Source: Chromera velia
Taxonomy: Eukaryota; Sar; Chromeraceae
Assembly: GCA_018398765.1 (NCBI GenBank)
Contig: JAHBMJ010002759.1
Location: 1-16,179, forward strand
Direction: 5' to 3'
Length of the DNA: 16,179 nucleotides
The number at the start of each line of letters is the position of its first letter. Within the stretch, counting starts at the first letter, position 1. The translations under genes and the position numbers were made by a program. Of the stretch, positions 1 to 8,638 are shown piece after piece. The notes beneath the pieces are model-generated. The model ran no database searches. It saw only the letters and a program-made list of their open reading frames with translations, and was not told the DNA's origin.

Positions 1-150
1 GGAGAAATAAAAAAAAAAAAGAAGAGAACGAAAGATATGCCAAGAGAAAATCAAGCAAATGGATAGAACTAAACTGGAAGAGGGGGCCCACTCGGAAAGT
101 GGAAGTCTTGAAAGGAAGCTTGAAGAGATAAGAAAGAAAAAAGGAGGATC

Positions 151-545
151 AACTGACTGAACAACTAACTGACTGACTGACCATATGAAGGAAAGAATAG
201 AAGGAAGAAAACCAATTGAAGGACTGACAGAGTGAAGGAATGAAGTAAGTGAAGGAATGAAGTGAGTGAAGGACAGAACAACTGATAGAGTGAAGGAATG
301 AAGTGAGTGAAAGACAGAATAACTGAAGTAAGTGAAGGAATGAAGTGAATGAAGAAATGAAGTGAGTGAAGGACCGAAAACGACTGACAAAGTGAAAGAT
401 TGAAGGACTGACTGACTGACTGACTGACTGACCGAGTGACTGATTGACTGACTAAAGAATTGACTAACTGAAGGATTGACTGACCGGCAAGCAAACGAGT
501 GGAATAACCGACTGACTGACCGACCGACCGAACCACTGACTGACA
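151..545. repeat. TGAC/TGAA tetranucleotide minisatellite
   Basis: The block is built from GTGA, TGAA and TGAC words. Its first part carries a longer unit of roughly 58 bases: the word AGTGAAGGAATGAAG recurs near 233 and 291, followed by GTGAGTGAAGGACAGA-like sequence. Its last part is mostly CTGACTGACTGAC and GACCGACCG. The open frame on the minus strand across it is only repeat translation (SVSQSVSQSV-type), so no gene is called. Confidence 0.85.
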
Positions 546-1157
546 GAAGTAAAATCCCGATCGATTGATTGAGAAACAGTCTGGAGGAAAAATGAAATTT
601 AACGCGAGTCGACGGGATAGGGGGAATGTCCGAAGTTTGGCCCTTGCGGCGCCGATCTTGGAATATCCCGCCGCCACGCGCAGTAAAGTCAGACCCGGTC
701 AGGAAGTGCGTGACCGTGCGCGAATGCGAGCGACTGAAAGAAAAATGCAAAACGTGCAATTGAGCTTAAAAAGTAATTCTTCACATACATGCAGAAAAAT
801 AAATGAAAGAGACTTGGATTGGAAAGAAACATTCAGAAGTACTAGGAGTGGGAATGGTGGACTGTCAGACTTTCTCTCCTGTAGGTACTGGACTGAAGTA
901 CTGACTGACTGAACTTATTGTCTCACTTAACCGCTATATATTGCAATAGACCGTACGGGACGGAAGGGAGCCAGTAGACCAAACTAGACTGGACGGGATA
1001 CAAACTTCGATCTACTTCTCTTCACAGCACATGCAATGCATGATGCCTCGATCCCCGCTTCTACATCGCGGCGCGCGCGCATTGCGCGTGATTCCGATTC
1101 ATTTTCCTGCGCGCGTGCGTCAAGTGTAAGCTGTAGCCGTTCGACCGACAAGAAAAA
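546..1157. other. Spacer without a supported gene
   Basis: Short open frames exist here, for example 565-912 on plus, but none has a recognisable motif, a good start context or a splice partner. The last 100 bases are rich in GCGCGC. I see nothing functional except that the 3' end borders the T-run of the tRNA-like gene. Confidence 0.5.
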
Positions 1158-1271
1158 GGCCCCTGGAGAGACTCGAACTCTCGACCTCCCTGTGGATTCG
1201 TCAATGAGTCAGCACGATGACGTGCATTCGTCACATCTGAGAAGGGCACGCTACCACTGCGCCACGGGGGC
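1158..1271 (-). tRNA. Intron-containing tRNA or tRNA-like gene, anticodon uncertain
   Basis: Read on the minus strand, an acceptor arm GCCCCCG (1271-1265) pairs with CAGGGGC (1165-1159) except for one C-A mismatch. T8 and the D arm GCGC/AGTGGTA/GCGT follow, and the A box TGGCGCAGTGG fits TRGYNNARNNG. The T arm GAGAG/TTCGAGT/CTCTC (1182-1166) is perfect and contains the B-box core GTTCGAGTC, preceded by the common variable region AGGTC. A run of five T (1157-1153) follows directly, as expected for RNA polymerase III termination. The anticodon stem is CCCTT (1246-1242) against CAGGG (1192-1188), four pairs and one mismatch, interrupted by about 42 extra bases (1235-1194) after position 37, the canonical intron site. 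The insert holds a perfect hairpin (1212-1225). By position the anticodon is CAG (Leu), but a Leu tRNA should have a long variable arm, so identity is unsafe. A decayed copy or the head of a tRNA-derived SINE is possible. Confidence 0.6.
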
Positions 1272-1861
1272 TTGAAGGTGACATGGACACCAGTTTTCCT
1301 AATGAACCTGAACTTCTTACCGTGTTGTTCAGCCGTCTCTGTCTCTCGACGCCGCCGCCAGAAAGGGTAGTGGTTCCAAATAGGACAGGGGGGGTGATCA
1401 TATGGCCCATGTGACAATACAATGGCAATACACTATTAGATGCTGAAAGGTGCAGTGGCTTTAGCGCTCTCAAGGTTGTCTGCTCTGACACGCTGTGCAC
1501 GAAGTGGCTTACTTTCACGTACATGATGCGAGCCTCCGTCTCCCCAGTCTGGTTCTTCTCACTACTTTGGGGAATCGTCACGAAGTCAACCGGTGGTGCC
1601 TTTCTGCGCGACAGGCAGAGGAGACCCGTCTTCTTTCTGCCACTGAAGAAACTTTTTCAGGCCGGTCACAGTGACTGCATTGAGGCACGATCACGGTACA
1701 GCTGTGACAGAAACGCCCTCCCGGACCGTCTCCGATGTGAGCGAGTTTCCCGTCTCCTCTCCGCCCCGAGATCGAGAGACGCCCCCCTCTCGGCTCCATC
1801 GTTTGCTCGCTCTGTGCTCTTTGCTTCTGCCTCTGACTCCGAGCCTGAGCAGGAACAGGTG
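1272..1861. other. Upstream region of the C2H2/repeat gene
   Basis: There is no independent gene that I can support. The frame of the downstream gene stays open back to an ATG at 1523, so part of this stretch could be an N-terminal extension of about 113 residues. Its composition there (mixed basic and hydrophobic, no domain) looks like a chance opening or 5' UTR. Confidence 0.4.
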
Positions 1862-3644
1862 ATGGCTTCAGCTGCTCATTCTCTGGAGCCCCCCTCTGGC
1901 CCCGGCTCTTCCTCCACCGAGGAGACGGACAGGAAGAAGAAGAACAGTAGCCGGAAAAAGGTGACCTCCCCCAGGATCTCGTCAGTGGGGGTGAAAAAAG
2001 CGAGGGAATCTAAGAAAAGGAGAGGTGGAAAAGGAGAGGAAAAGAAGAACCAGGACAGTGGGGCGTTACAGAAATCATGGAGGGGAGACGGGGAGCAGGT
2101 AGAGGTGGAGATTCCTGTGTCAGTGGAAGGTGGTAACGATGAACAGAGGACTGAGCTTAGGATCGTCGTTTTGTGGAGGTGTGCGCGTTGTGGAGCTCTT
2201 TTCGAAAAAGAGAGGGGACTCCACGGACATGCAGCCCAGAAACACAATCGGTGAGTGTGTGTTTCCTTTTGCTCTTTCTTTCTTTTGTTATCCCTCAGTG
2301 TCCAGCAAAACCCAAGGGACCAGTCCGACCTTCTAGTCTACTGCCTGTAGCAAACAAGCAAGCGTGACCTGTCAGTTCGCTTATGTCATTGAGTCTTGGA
2401 CATTCGCACTCAGCCTTTCTCACTCGATGACTCAGTCTCACTTTGACGTCTGGCAGTGGCACCATGCAGCCGTCAAGGTACGTGCACCGATCGACCCCAA
2501 ATTCAGTGTTGCGAGGGCAGAGAGACAGTCAGTCGATCCCGTAAGCCAAGGGAGCGCATAGTGCATTTTTCCTTAACTCTGCAGCGCATTACAAGAAGCA
2601 GCCACCCAACTAGACATTCATCTATGTTCGGTCATCAGCTGAAGGGTCTGAGTGCTAATTCTGACTTTTGAGCAGTCAGAATGCGTGGGGAAGCAGGTAA
2701 GCTGATTTGTATTCCTTGCAAGTACGCACACGTACACGCTGCACACGAATTGCAGGGAGGGGCAGGGTGACTCAGAGAAGGGAAGGGATCTCTGCATTCA
2801 CCACCGAGTTGAAAAGGACTGCTCCATCTGCCGCCCCCGGATCAAGGTGTGGGCACGGTGCGAGCACGGGAGACAGCGCAGTAAGTGCAAGGAGTGCGGA
2901 GGCGGCTCCTTTTGTGAGCACGGGAGACAGCGCAGTAAGTGCAAGGAGTGCGGAGGCGCCTCCATTTGTGAGCACGGGAGACAGCGCAATAATTGCAAGG
3001 AGTGCGGAGGCGGCTCCATTTGTGAGCACGGGAGACAGCGCTCTTCTTGCAAGGAGTGCGGAGGCGGCTCCATTTGTGAGCACGGGAGACAGCGCTCCCG
3101 GTGCAAGGAGTGCGGAGGCGGCTCCATTTGTGAGCACGGGAGGGTGCGCTTTTATTGCAAGGAGTGCGGAGGCGGCTCCTTTTGTGAGCACGGGAGACAG
3201 CGCTCCCGGTGCAAGGAGTGCGGAGGCGCCTCGATTTGTGAGCACGGGAGGGTGCGCTCTTATTGCAAGGAGTGCGGAGGCTCTTCCTTTTGTGAGCACG
3301 GGAGACAGCGCTCCCGGTGCAAGGAGTGCGGAGGCGCCTCGATTTGTGAGCACGGGAGGCGGCGCTCCTATTGCAAGGAGTGCGGAGGCTCTTCCTTTTG
3401 TGAGCACGGGAGACAGCGCTCCCGGTGCAAGGAGTGCGGAGGCAGCTCCATTTGTGAGCATGGGAGGGTGCGCTCTTATTGCAAGGAGTGCGGAGGCTCT
3501 TCCTTTTGTGAGCACGGGAGGCGGCGCTCCTATTGCAAGGAGTGCGGAGGCGGCTCCATTTGTGAGCACGGGAGACAGCGCTCCCGCTGCAAAGAGTGCC
3601 GAAGTACCAGGCTCCATTTGAAGAAGTCACCAAGGAGAAAGTAA
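1862..3644 (+). CDS. C2H2 zinc finger protein with 15 tandem C-x-H-x6-C-x2-C modules
   Basis: There are two exons, 1862-2250 and 2756-3644. The donor is CG|GTGAGT and the acceptor GAATTGCAG|GG, and joining them keeps the frame to a TAA, giving 425 residues. Residues 1-90 are Ser/Pro- and Lys/Arg-rich with basic clusters (KKKNSSRKK, KKARESKKRR) that could act as nuclear localisation signals. A classical C2H2 finger follows with ligands C107, C110, H123 and H128 (C-x2-C-x12-H-x4-H). After the exon junction comes a diverged module C143-x-H145-x6-C152-x2-C155, then fourteen regular 18-residue modules from C165 with the same ligand spacing, then a short basic tail. Each module could bind one zinc ion. 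A nuclear nucleic-acid- or protein-binding role is inferred; no function is known to me for the array. The start at 1862 is chosen because the basic low-complexity region begins there; an ATG at 1523 would add 113 residues. Splice sites are predicted by eye, and extra 5' exons cannot be excluded. Confidence 0.72.
2859..3614 (+). repeat. Coding tandem array, 14 units of 54 bp
   Basis: Fourteen units start every 54 bases from 2859 (2859, 2913 ... 3561). The consensus peptide is CEHGRQRSRCKECGGGSI. Units are nearly identical even at third codon positions, which points to recent expansion or gene conversion. Differences concentrate at unit positions 6 (Q/V/R), 8 (S/N/F), 9 (K/N/S/R/Y), 15 (G/A/S) and 18 (F/I). 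From unit 5 onward Q...R units alternate with V/R...Y units, making a 108-bp higher-order repeat that breaks at units 12-13. The last unit diverges after the fourth ligand. Confidence 0.92.
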
Positions 3645-4202
3645 ATTAAGTCTTGATTGAGATCACCACAGGAATAGCTGGTGCCGCCCCATGCAGCTCC
3701 ACTCCGCAAGTGCAGGCAGCCACCCTCGTGCATGGTGTCTCCAATGCCCCCCCCCGGCCTTCCATAGAAACATGCAGGGGGGGAAACGGGGGGGGGGCAC
3801 TTTCAGCACCATCAGCCATCAGATGCGTTTGTCCTTGGATCTGCTGCTTCGACTTCACTGATCGGCGGAGGCAGGTGCAGAGAGAGACAGTCGATCGAAG
3901 TCTCCCCCCTTCTCTGCAGGGCACAGAGGGAATTTAGATGATGAAAGGGAGCGAAGGAAGAGACCCAAACGTCAGACCCCCCGCCCCTCCGCACAGTGTT
4001 GCAGAGAGCAGACGCTGCTGCTAAGATGGTAGGGAGGGAAGAAAGCTGCTTCTTTTTAATTCCAGAAAGTGCCTCTGCTAGGAGGCAGCAGAGCGCCCTG
4101 CTTCTTTATCACCCCTCCCCGCCCGCCCTTGTCGTCTTCTCCCGCAGCCTCGTTCCTTCATCATCCCTCCCTCCCTCCCTCATCGCGAGGCCATGCATCT
4201 AC
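3645..4202. other. Probable 3' UTR and spacer with long G and C runs
   Basis: No coding potential stands out after the TAA at 3642. The stretch has a C9 run near 3748 and a G7-AAAC-G10 stretch at about 3777-3797 that could form a G-quadruplex. Pyrimidine-rich CCCTCC repeats lie around 4165. Confidence 0.5.
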
Positions 4203-4354
4203 AAGGACGGGCAGAGAGAGAGAGAGAGAGGGGGAGAGAGAGAGAATGAAACAATGAAGGAACTATGAAAAGAAACCTAGAGAAAAAGGAAGGAAGCAAG
4301 GAAGGAAGGAAGGAAAGAAGGGAGGGAGAAAGGGAGGGAGGGAGGGAGGGAGCA

Positions 4355-4438
<84 letters not shown>

Positions 4439-4680
4439 CAGAGAGGCAGAGGTGCAAATGCTTCCCCACCACAAACAAAATACGCACAGAAAGAAAAAAA
4501 AAAACAAGAAAGAGAGCAAGAAAGAAAGAAAGAAAGAAAGGAAGGAAGAAAGAAAGAAAGAAAGGAAGGAAGGAAGGAAGGAAGGAAAGAAAGAAAGAAA
4601 GAAAGAAAGAAAGAAAAAAAGAAGAAAAGAAAAAGAAAAGAAGAAGAAGAAAAAAGAAAAAAAAGAAAGAAAGAAAGAAG
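4203..4680. repeat. Compound purine microsatellite with a (CA)n core
   Basis: The plus strand carries (GA)n from about 4212, (GGAA)n/(GGGA)n to 4350, (CA)n at about 4356-4387, (GA)n again to about 4445, then (GAAA)n and (GGAA)n from about 4505 to 4680. Except for the CA core and about 45 mixed bases near 4450-4495 it is almost pure purine. Long frames on both strands (KERKKERKK and FLSFFLSF types) are artefacts of the repeat. Confidence 0.95.
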
Positions 4681-4947
4681 TCTTCTGTCAGTCATCTCGG
4701 CGGCAGAAATGCAGAAGGAAGAAACTCTTTTCTTTTGCAACGCCGTAGCTGCATGGAGGTCGCTGCTGTTGTGTGAGCGGCCTACCTTTCAGATTTACTG
4801 CATGCCTCTTGATCAGTGCAACCATGCAGCACCCATGAACCCAGTCCAACTTAATTTCATTTCAATTGGATCGACCCCCTGCAAGTTTGCTATCACCATT
4901 TGCTGAAGGGTACTTTTGCGTTCTTTCACATTCTCTGAACAAACACA
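4681..4947. other. Spacer, possible upstream exon
   Basis: A frame from the ATG near 4709 stays open for 65 codons to a TGA near 4906, with mixed composition, but it has no donor joining it to the next gene that I trust. It could be a 5' exon or UTR of the gene starting at 4948. Confidence 0.25.
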
Positions 4948-5859
4948 ATGATGCCACGCATGCAGACGGCGCTTCAAAACCAACTATACTGGAACATCGG
5001 ATGGTCAAAGGACGACGCCATGGCCACGGGATATAATTCGTATAGAGCCAAACTGTGGTACGTGGATGGGTCACCCTCTGCACTTGCTTTTGTACTCGCT
5101 TGCAAGCGATTGCATGCATGCAAACAGATGTTCTTCTTTGTTGTGTTGTGTGCATGTATCTGTCTGCTTGAGTATGCATGTGTAAGAGAATACAGATCCG
5201 CATGTTCGTGTGCGTGTGTGAATGTGCATGGAACGTCGCATTGTTCAATGCTGCTGATTTCACGTCATCCCCAGGAAAGTGGAAAAGGTTCTTGCGGATG
5301 TTTAGGTCTTTCTTTGTTTATTATACAAACTCCTTTAAGTGGCAGGATCTCTCTGCACAAAATTTTTTGCACGGCCGGACTGCATTGAACTCGGCTGCTC
5401 ATTAGTTTTCGTAAAATCAGAGAAAACGTCTGACGGCTCGTTCCAATGCAGTCCACCAGGCTTTACTCTGTTTTTCTTTTCTTTCTGTTTTCAGGTGCTG
5501 GTGGAGCGAGGTCCCCCTCTCTCGGGAGTTTGATCATCCGTCGGTATGGGACGCCCTGGCGCTGAAGCTACCGGCGGGGGCGGACAACTTGTGGAGCCTG
5601 ACGACGAAGGCCCTCGAGCACCTGCCGATTGAATGTTCTGGATGCGTTTCTGGACTTGGAAAGGGACCCGGAGACGGGGGGGTGGAGGAAAGAGAGTCTG
5701 CTTGCTGAGACTACTGAGGGTGAGTGGGGGGCGGAGTCAGGTCTGTTTCTAGGGAAGCTGCTGGTTCTTTTGAATGAGTTGGCAGACGAGAATGGAAATT
5801 TCAGGCGGCACTTCTTCTTTCAGGACTTTGACTTTGTCTGGGCAGACGGGTCGGGGTAG
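4948..5859 (+). CDS. Unrecognised two-exon gene with a reading-frame break
   Basis: Exon 1 runs from the ATG at 4948 to 5057 and ends with donor GTG|GTACGT. Exon 2 starts at 5495 after a strong polypyrimidine tract ending TTTTCAG. The junction keeps the frame (TG|G, then TGC TGG TGG), giving a Trp-rich stretch with RAKLWCWWSEVPL across the splice. In exon 2 this frame reads plausibly to about 5627 (LTTKALEHLP) and then becomes Gly-rich and stops near 5706. The frame one base further on takes over at 5629 with equally protein-like sequence (LDAFLDLERDPETGGW) and runs to a TAG at 5857. One base too many near 5628 explains this: a decayed gene, an assembly error, or a programmed shift. An alternative start is an upstream exon joined at the acceptor GCATGCAG|ACGG (4965). 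I do not recognise the family. Confidence 0.45.
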
Positions 5860-6070
5860 AGGGGGGCGTTGCGCACAGCGTCTGGGCGTGGGAGGGGAGC
5901 TCGAGGAGGGAAGAAGCGAGAGGGGAACGCCCATTGCCGTCTGTGTGACGAGAGAAGGGGTGGGGCGGAGAAATTCGAAATGTGTTTCAAAGGGCTGACG
6001 AAGATTCAAAGATCCCCCCACAGTGAAAAAGGCGATCCACGTTTGCTCCAATTGTTTCACAGCAGCGCGG
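5860..6070. other. Possible coding debris with Cys pairs
   Basis: Several frames look partly coding. One contains HCRLCDE near 5930, and another, after CCCCACAG|TG near 6022, contains VCSNCFTAA and then SMSC and H residues into the AT-rich island. No single frame links them without a stop or shift, so no gene is called. They may be the tail of the preceding gene or its remnant. Confidence 0.25.
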
Positions 6071-6249
6071 GATAGCATGTCTTGTAAGGTGTCTCATAAT
6101 TTGTATGCTTTTCAACACACCAAAACATGGCAAAATAATAATAAACTTTTGAAAACAATTTAAGGGTCATTTTAATCATATAGACCGATGATAATAATAT
6201 TTTTATAAGTTTATTGGAAGAATCATTGCTAACCAGAAAGTTCAGAACG

Positions 6250-6325
6250 TCAGACTTAGAGTCTGAGACAGTGTCCTATAGGGCACCAATCTATGGGTAT
6301 CAATAAATCACTTATCACTTATTAT
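6250..6325 (+). repeat. Double hairpin plus ATCACTT tail, copy 1
   Basis: Hairpin one is a perfect 7-bp inverted repeat TCAGACT-TAG-AGTCTGA (6250-6266). Four bases later comes the imperfect palindrome GTGTCCTATAGGGCAC (6271-6286, one G-T pair). Then comes CAATCTATGGGTAT and a tail AATCACTTATCACTTATT (6307-6324). The order hairpin then short tandem tail resembles 3' ends of LINE/SINE elements. Confidence 0.5.
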
Positions 6326-6650
6326 TTACATATCCGAGTCGTGGATATAACATATAGATGTTTGAAATGTCTGGTTTGGAGATGGTTTAGAGAGGTGACC
6401 TCCAACTAGACCTTCAAAAAGTTATATACGATTTTTAGGGAGCTCCCCAAAATTGTATGGAGATATCCGAATGTCTGAACGTGTTTACCTTTTTTAAATA
6501 TAGAATTTAAACAATTAGAGTCAAAAAATTTAACCTAATTATAGTGCGTTAATGCTACGTTTAGTTTAGGATATACGATTAATGTCTGGAGGATTGACTT
6601 CCTACCCCATGCAATGCCGAGCGATCGACATGTGTTAAGACAAAACGGCG

Positions 6651-6692
6651 ACAGTGCTCTAGGGCACCACTAATCACTATCACTATCACTAT
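6651..6692 (+). repeat. Palindrome plus (ATCACT)n tail, copy 2
   Basis: ACAGTGCTCTAGGGCACCA repeats the core of copy 1 (palindrome at 6654-6667, GTGC...GCAC arms with one G-T pair) and is followed by ATCACT three times (6673-6690). It is in the same orientation as copy 1, about 380 bases downstream. Confidence 0.55.
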
Positions 6693-6950
6693 GTACAATT
6701 AGGTAGCAATATAGATAAAACGTCCAAGTAAATTGTAGTAACTTGAATAAATTGTTTATGACATATACTAGTAGGTGCTCTAAATTGAACTGAATTGAAT
6801 TTATGAGTAATTCATTGTTTGATGCTGAATGGCTGAATGTTTAGCTGAATGAAATCTGAAAGGCAGTGAAAGCTCTTCACCACTATAAGATGACCACTCA
6901 TGATGATCCTAATGATGATCCTCTGTTTCTGTGTGCATGGAGAGACGTAA

Positions 6951-7954
6951 GGTAAGATGGTCATACGGCCTCGAACTATGCAGGCTAAGTTTCTCGTCTT
7001 ATGCCTGACTGTCTCGCTTCTCTGCCAGTATAAGGCTTCTCGACCTCCACACAGGCAGCCCTGTTAAATGCATCACCCCATGCACACACCTACATGTACA
7101 GACATGCATATGGATATGTGTACACGCGAACGCGATGAAGACCAGACGGTAAAACGCGCTGCAGACTCCTGGAGTTCCTGACTTTTTGTCCATCACGTGA
7201 CGGATTTCAGAGAAGAAGGAAGAAGAAACCCAAAGAGAGAAACCCCGAGAGAATGAGAGAGAGGGCGGGAGATACAAAAAAGACAGACAGAGAGACCCAA
7301 CGTCCCTGTCTCAAGGACGTGCGCTTCTGTCTGAACGTACAGCAACATCAGCAATCCATTTCTCCCAGTGAAACCAGGAACGTCATTTACGAACGTGACG
7401 ACAACACATGCAGATCGAGGCAAAAAACAGGGCCCCAGAGAAAAACGTTTTGTTATGCACGCATCCCCCCCCCCACATGCATGCATCTCCCTAGCTGTTG
7501 TAATTTTGTGCAATGACGCACGCACTGTCCAGCAAAAAAGCTGCGAGCCTTCCTTCAAGAAGGGACAGTTTCATTCATTCATTTATTCGTTGAATCATGC
7601 ATATATGAACCCGCTCATTCCTCTTCTCCCTCTGCTTCTCCGTCTCTGTGTCTGTCTCTGTCTGAAACAGAAAGGAAACCCAAGAGGACACCCGGATGGA
7701 AGGGAAAGGAGGATGGATCGAGCGGCCAAAAAAAGAAGGTCTCTCTCTCACATCCCCCTGCATGCAGAGCCTCTCTCTGGAACCTAGCTCCTTTGACTGA
7801 CTGACTGAAAATTTTCGTCGGGGTTCACAAACTGCGCATATGCCTACCTGTCCACCCTGCATGTGAGTGGATCTTCAACAGAATCACTCACACTCACTCC
7901 CTCCCTCCCTCACATCCCACCAACCAAAGGAGAAAGTCGCAAGAGCACCATGAC
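6951..7954. other. Spacer without a supported gene
   Basis: Only short frames are present. A plausible 3' splice site (pyrimidine-rich, ending GAAACAG near 7671) and several TGCATG motifs (7474, 7597, 7760, 7858) occur. No exon with a recognisable motif can be joined to them. Confidence 0.4.
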
Positions 7955-8125
7955 ATGGATTTTCGCGGTCCGAGTCATAGAATACTCTCTCGGTCAGATC
8001 TTTCCAGAAGAGCGTGCCACAGCCACCGCCCCACACGCGACAGCCGCAGTCACGGCCACTGCACCAACTGCAGGAGACCCAAAAATGTCTGTCACTTTGA
8101 TCACACCCCTGAAGATAGCGTTCAT
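7955..8125 (+). CDS. Possible short Cys/His-rich exon
   Basis: An ATG at 7955 opens a frame that ends at a good donor, CAT|GTAAGA (8126). The peptide is rich in Cys and His, with CHSH, HCTNC and VCHFDH spaced C-x2-C-x6-C-x3-H, suggesting a metal-binding fold. A pyrimidine-rich acceptor at 8163 would make a 38-base intron and bring a stop after 22 codons; without splicing the frame runs to 8479. The arrangement recalls, but does not match, the Cys/His modules at 2859-3614. I do not recognise a family, and it may be a chance frame. Confidence 0.28.
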
Positions 8126-8638
8126 GTAAGAGTCGCTCTCGAACCCCTCCCTCTCTCCCTCAGGGTGCGGGACAGCGTGACCCCTCTGCTCCCTCCAAAG
8201 GGACACCAGGGGCTTGTTTCCTGCCGTTCTAGTCACTGCACGCTCGAAGGCGCCCCCGTGTCGATGCCCGAAAGAGGTCTCAAACGCGGACTGGGCAAGG
8301 ACGTCCACCGGCAGGGCCCCATCCCACCTGCATGCGCAGACACGAATTCGGGATCGCACTGTGTTTGTCTGTCTCTCTCACACACAAGACAAACAGACCC
8401 TCTCACGTATCGTCTGGGCAACGTCGTGCCCGGCCGAAGAACGATCAAACATGCAATCAAGGCAGAGGAAAGCAAATGAAAGAAAGGTGCGGATATGCAG
8501 ACCGGGAGAATCATCAGAGCAGCACAGAAGCCATTGAAAGAAAGCAGCTGGACAGCAGGGGACAGTGCGTTGGGGGGTGCAAACAAGAACGAGAGAGAGA
8601 AGACGGGAAGGATCCTCTCTCCACGAAGCAAACGACGC
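8126..8638. other. Convergent spacer before the Rieske gene 3' end
   Basis: Overlapping frames on both strands are short and lack motifs. This stretch should contain the 3' UTR of the minus-strand Rieske gene ending at 8639. Confidence 0.4.

Larger units (their letters stand above)
6071..6950. other. AT-rich island without genes
   Basis: Base composition changes abruptly to AT-rich near 6071 and returns to the GC-balanced background near 6950. No frame of useful length exists. The island holds two copies of a palindrome followed by ATCACT-type tandem sequence and repeated TGTCTG words (6367, 6470, 6583). It is compatible with decayed transposon non-coding sequence. Confidence 0.6.

Noticed and set aside
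165-677. 170-residue minus-strand frame
   Set aside because: Translation of the TGAC/TGAA minisatellite (SVSQSV repeats), no motif.
1523-1861. N-terminal extension of the zinc gene
   Set aside because: Open but without recognisable features; kept only as an alternative start.
2707-3621. Long plus frame and minus frames across the 54-bp array
   Set aside because: Shadows of the repeat; only the frame with C-x-H-x6-C-x2-C joins the C2H2 exon in phase.
4180-4906. Long Lys/Glu or Ser/Phe/Leu frames on both strands
   Set aside because: Microsatellite translation.
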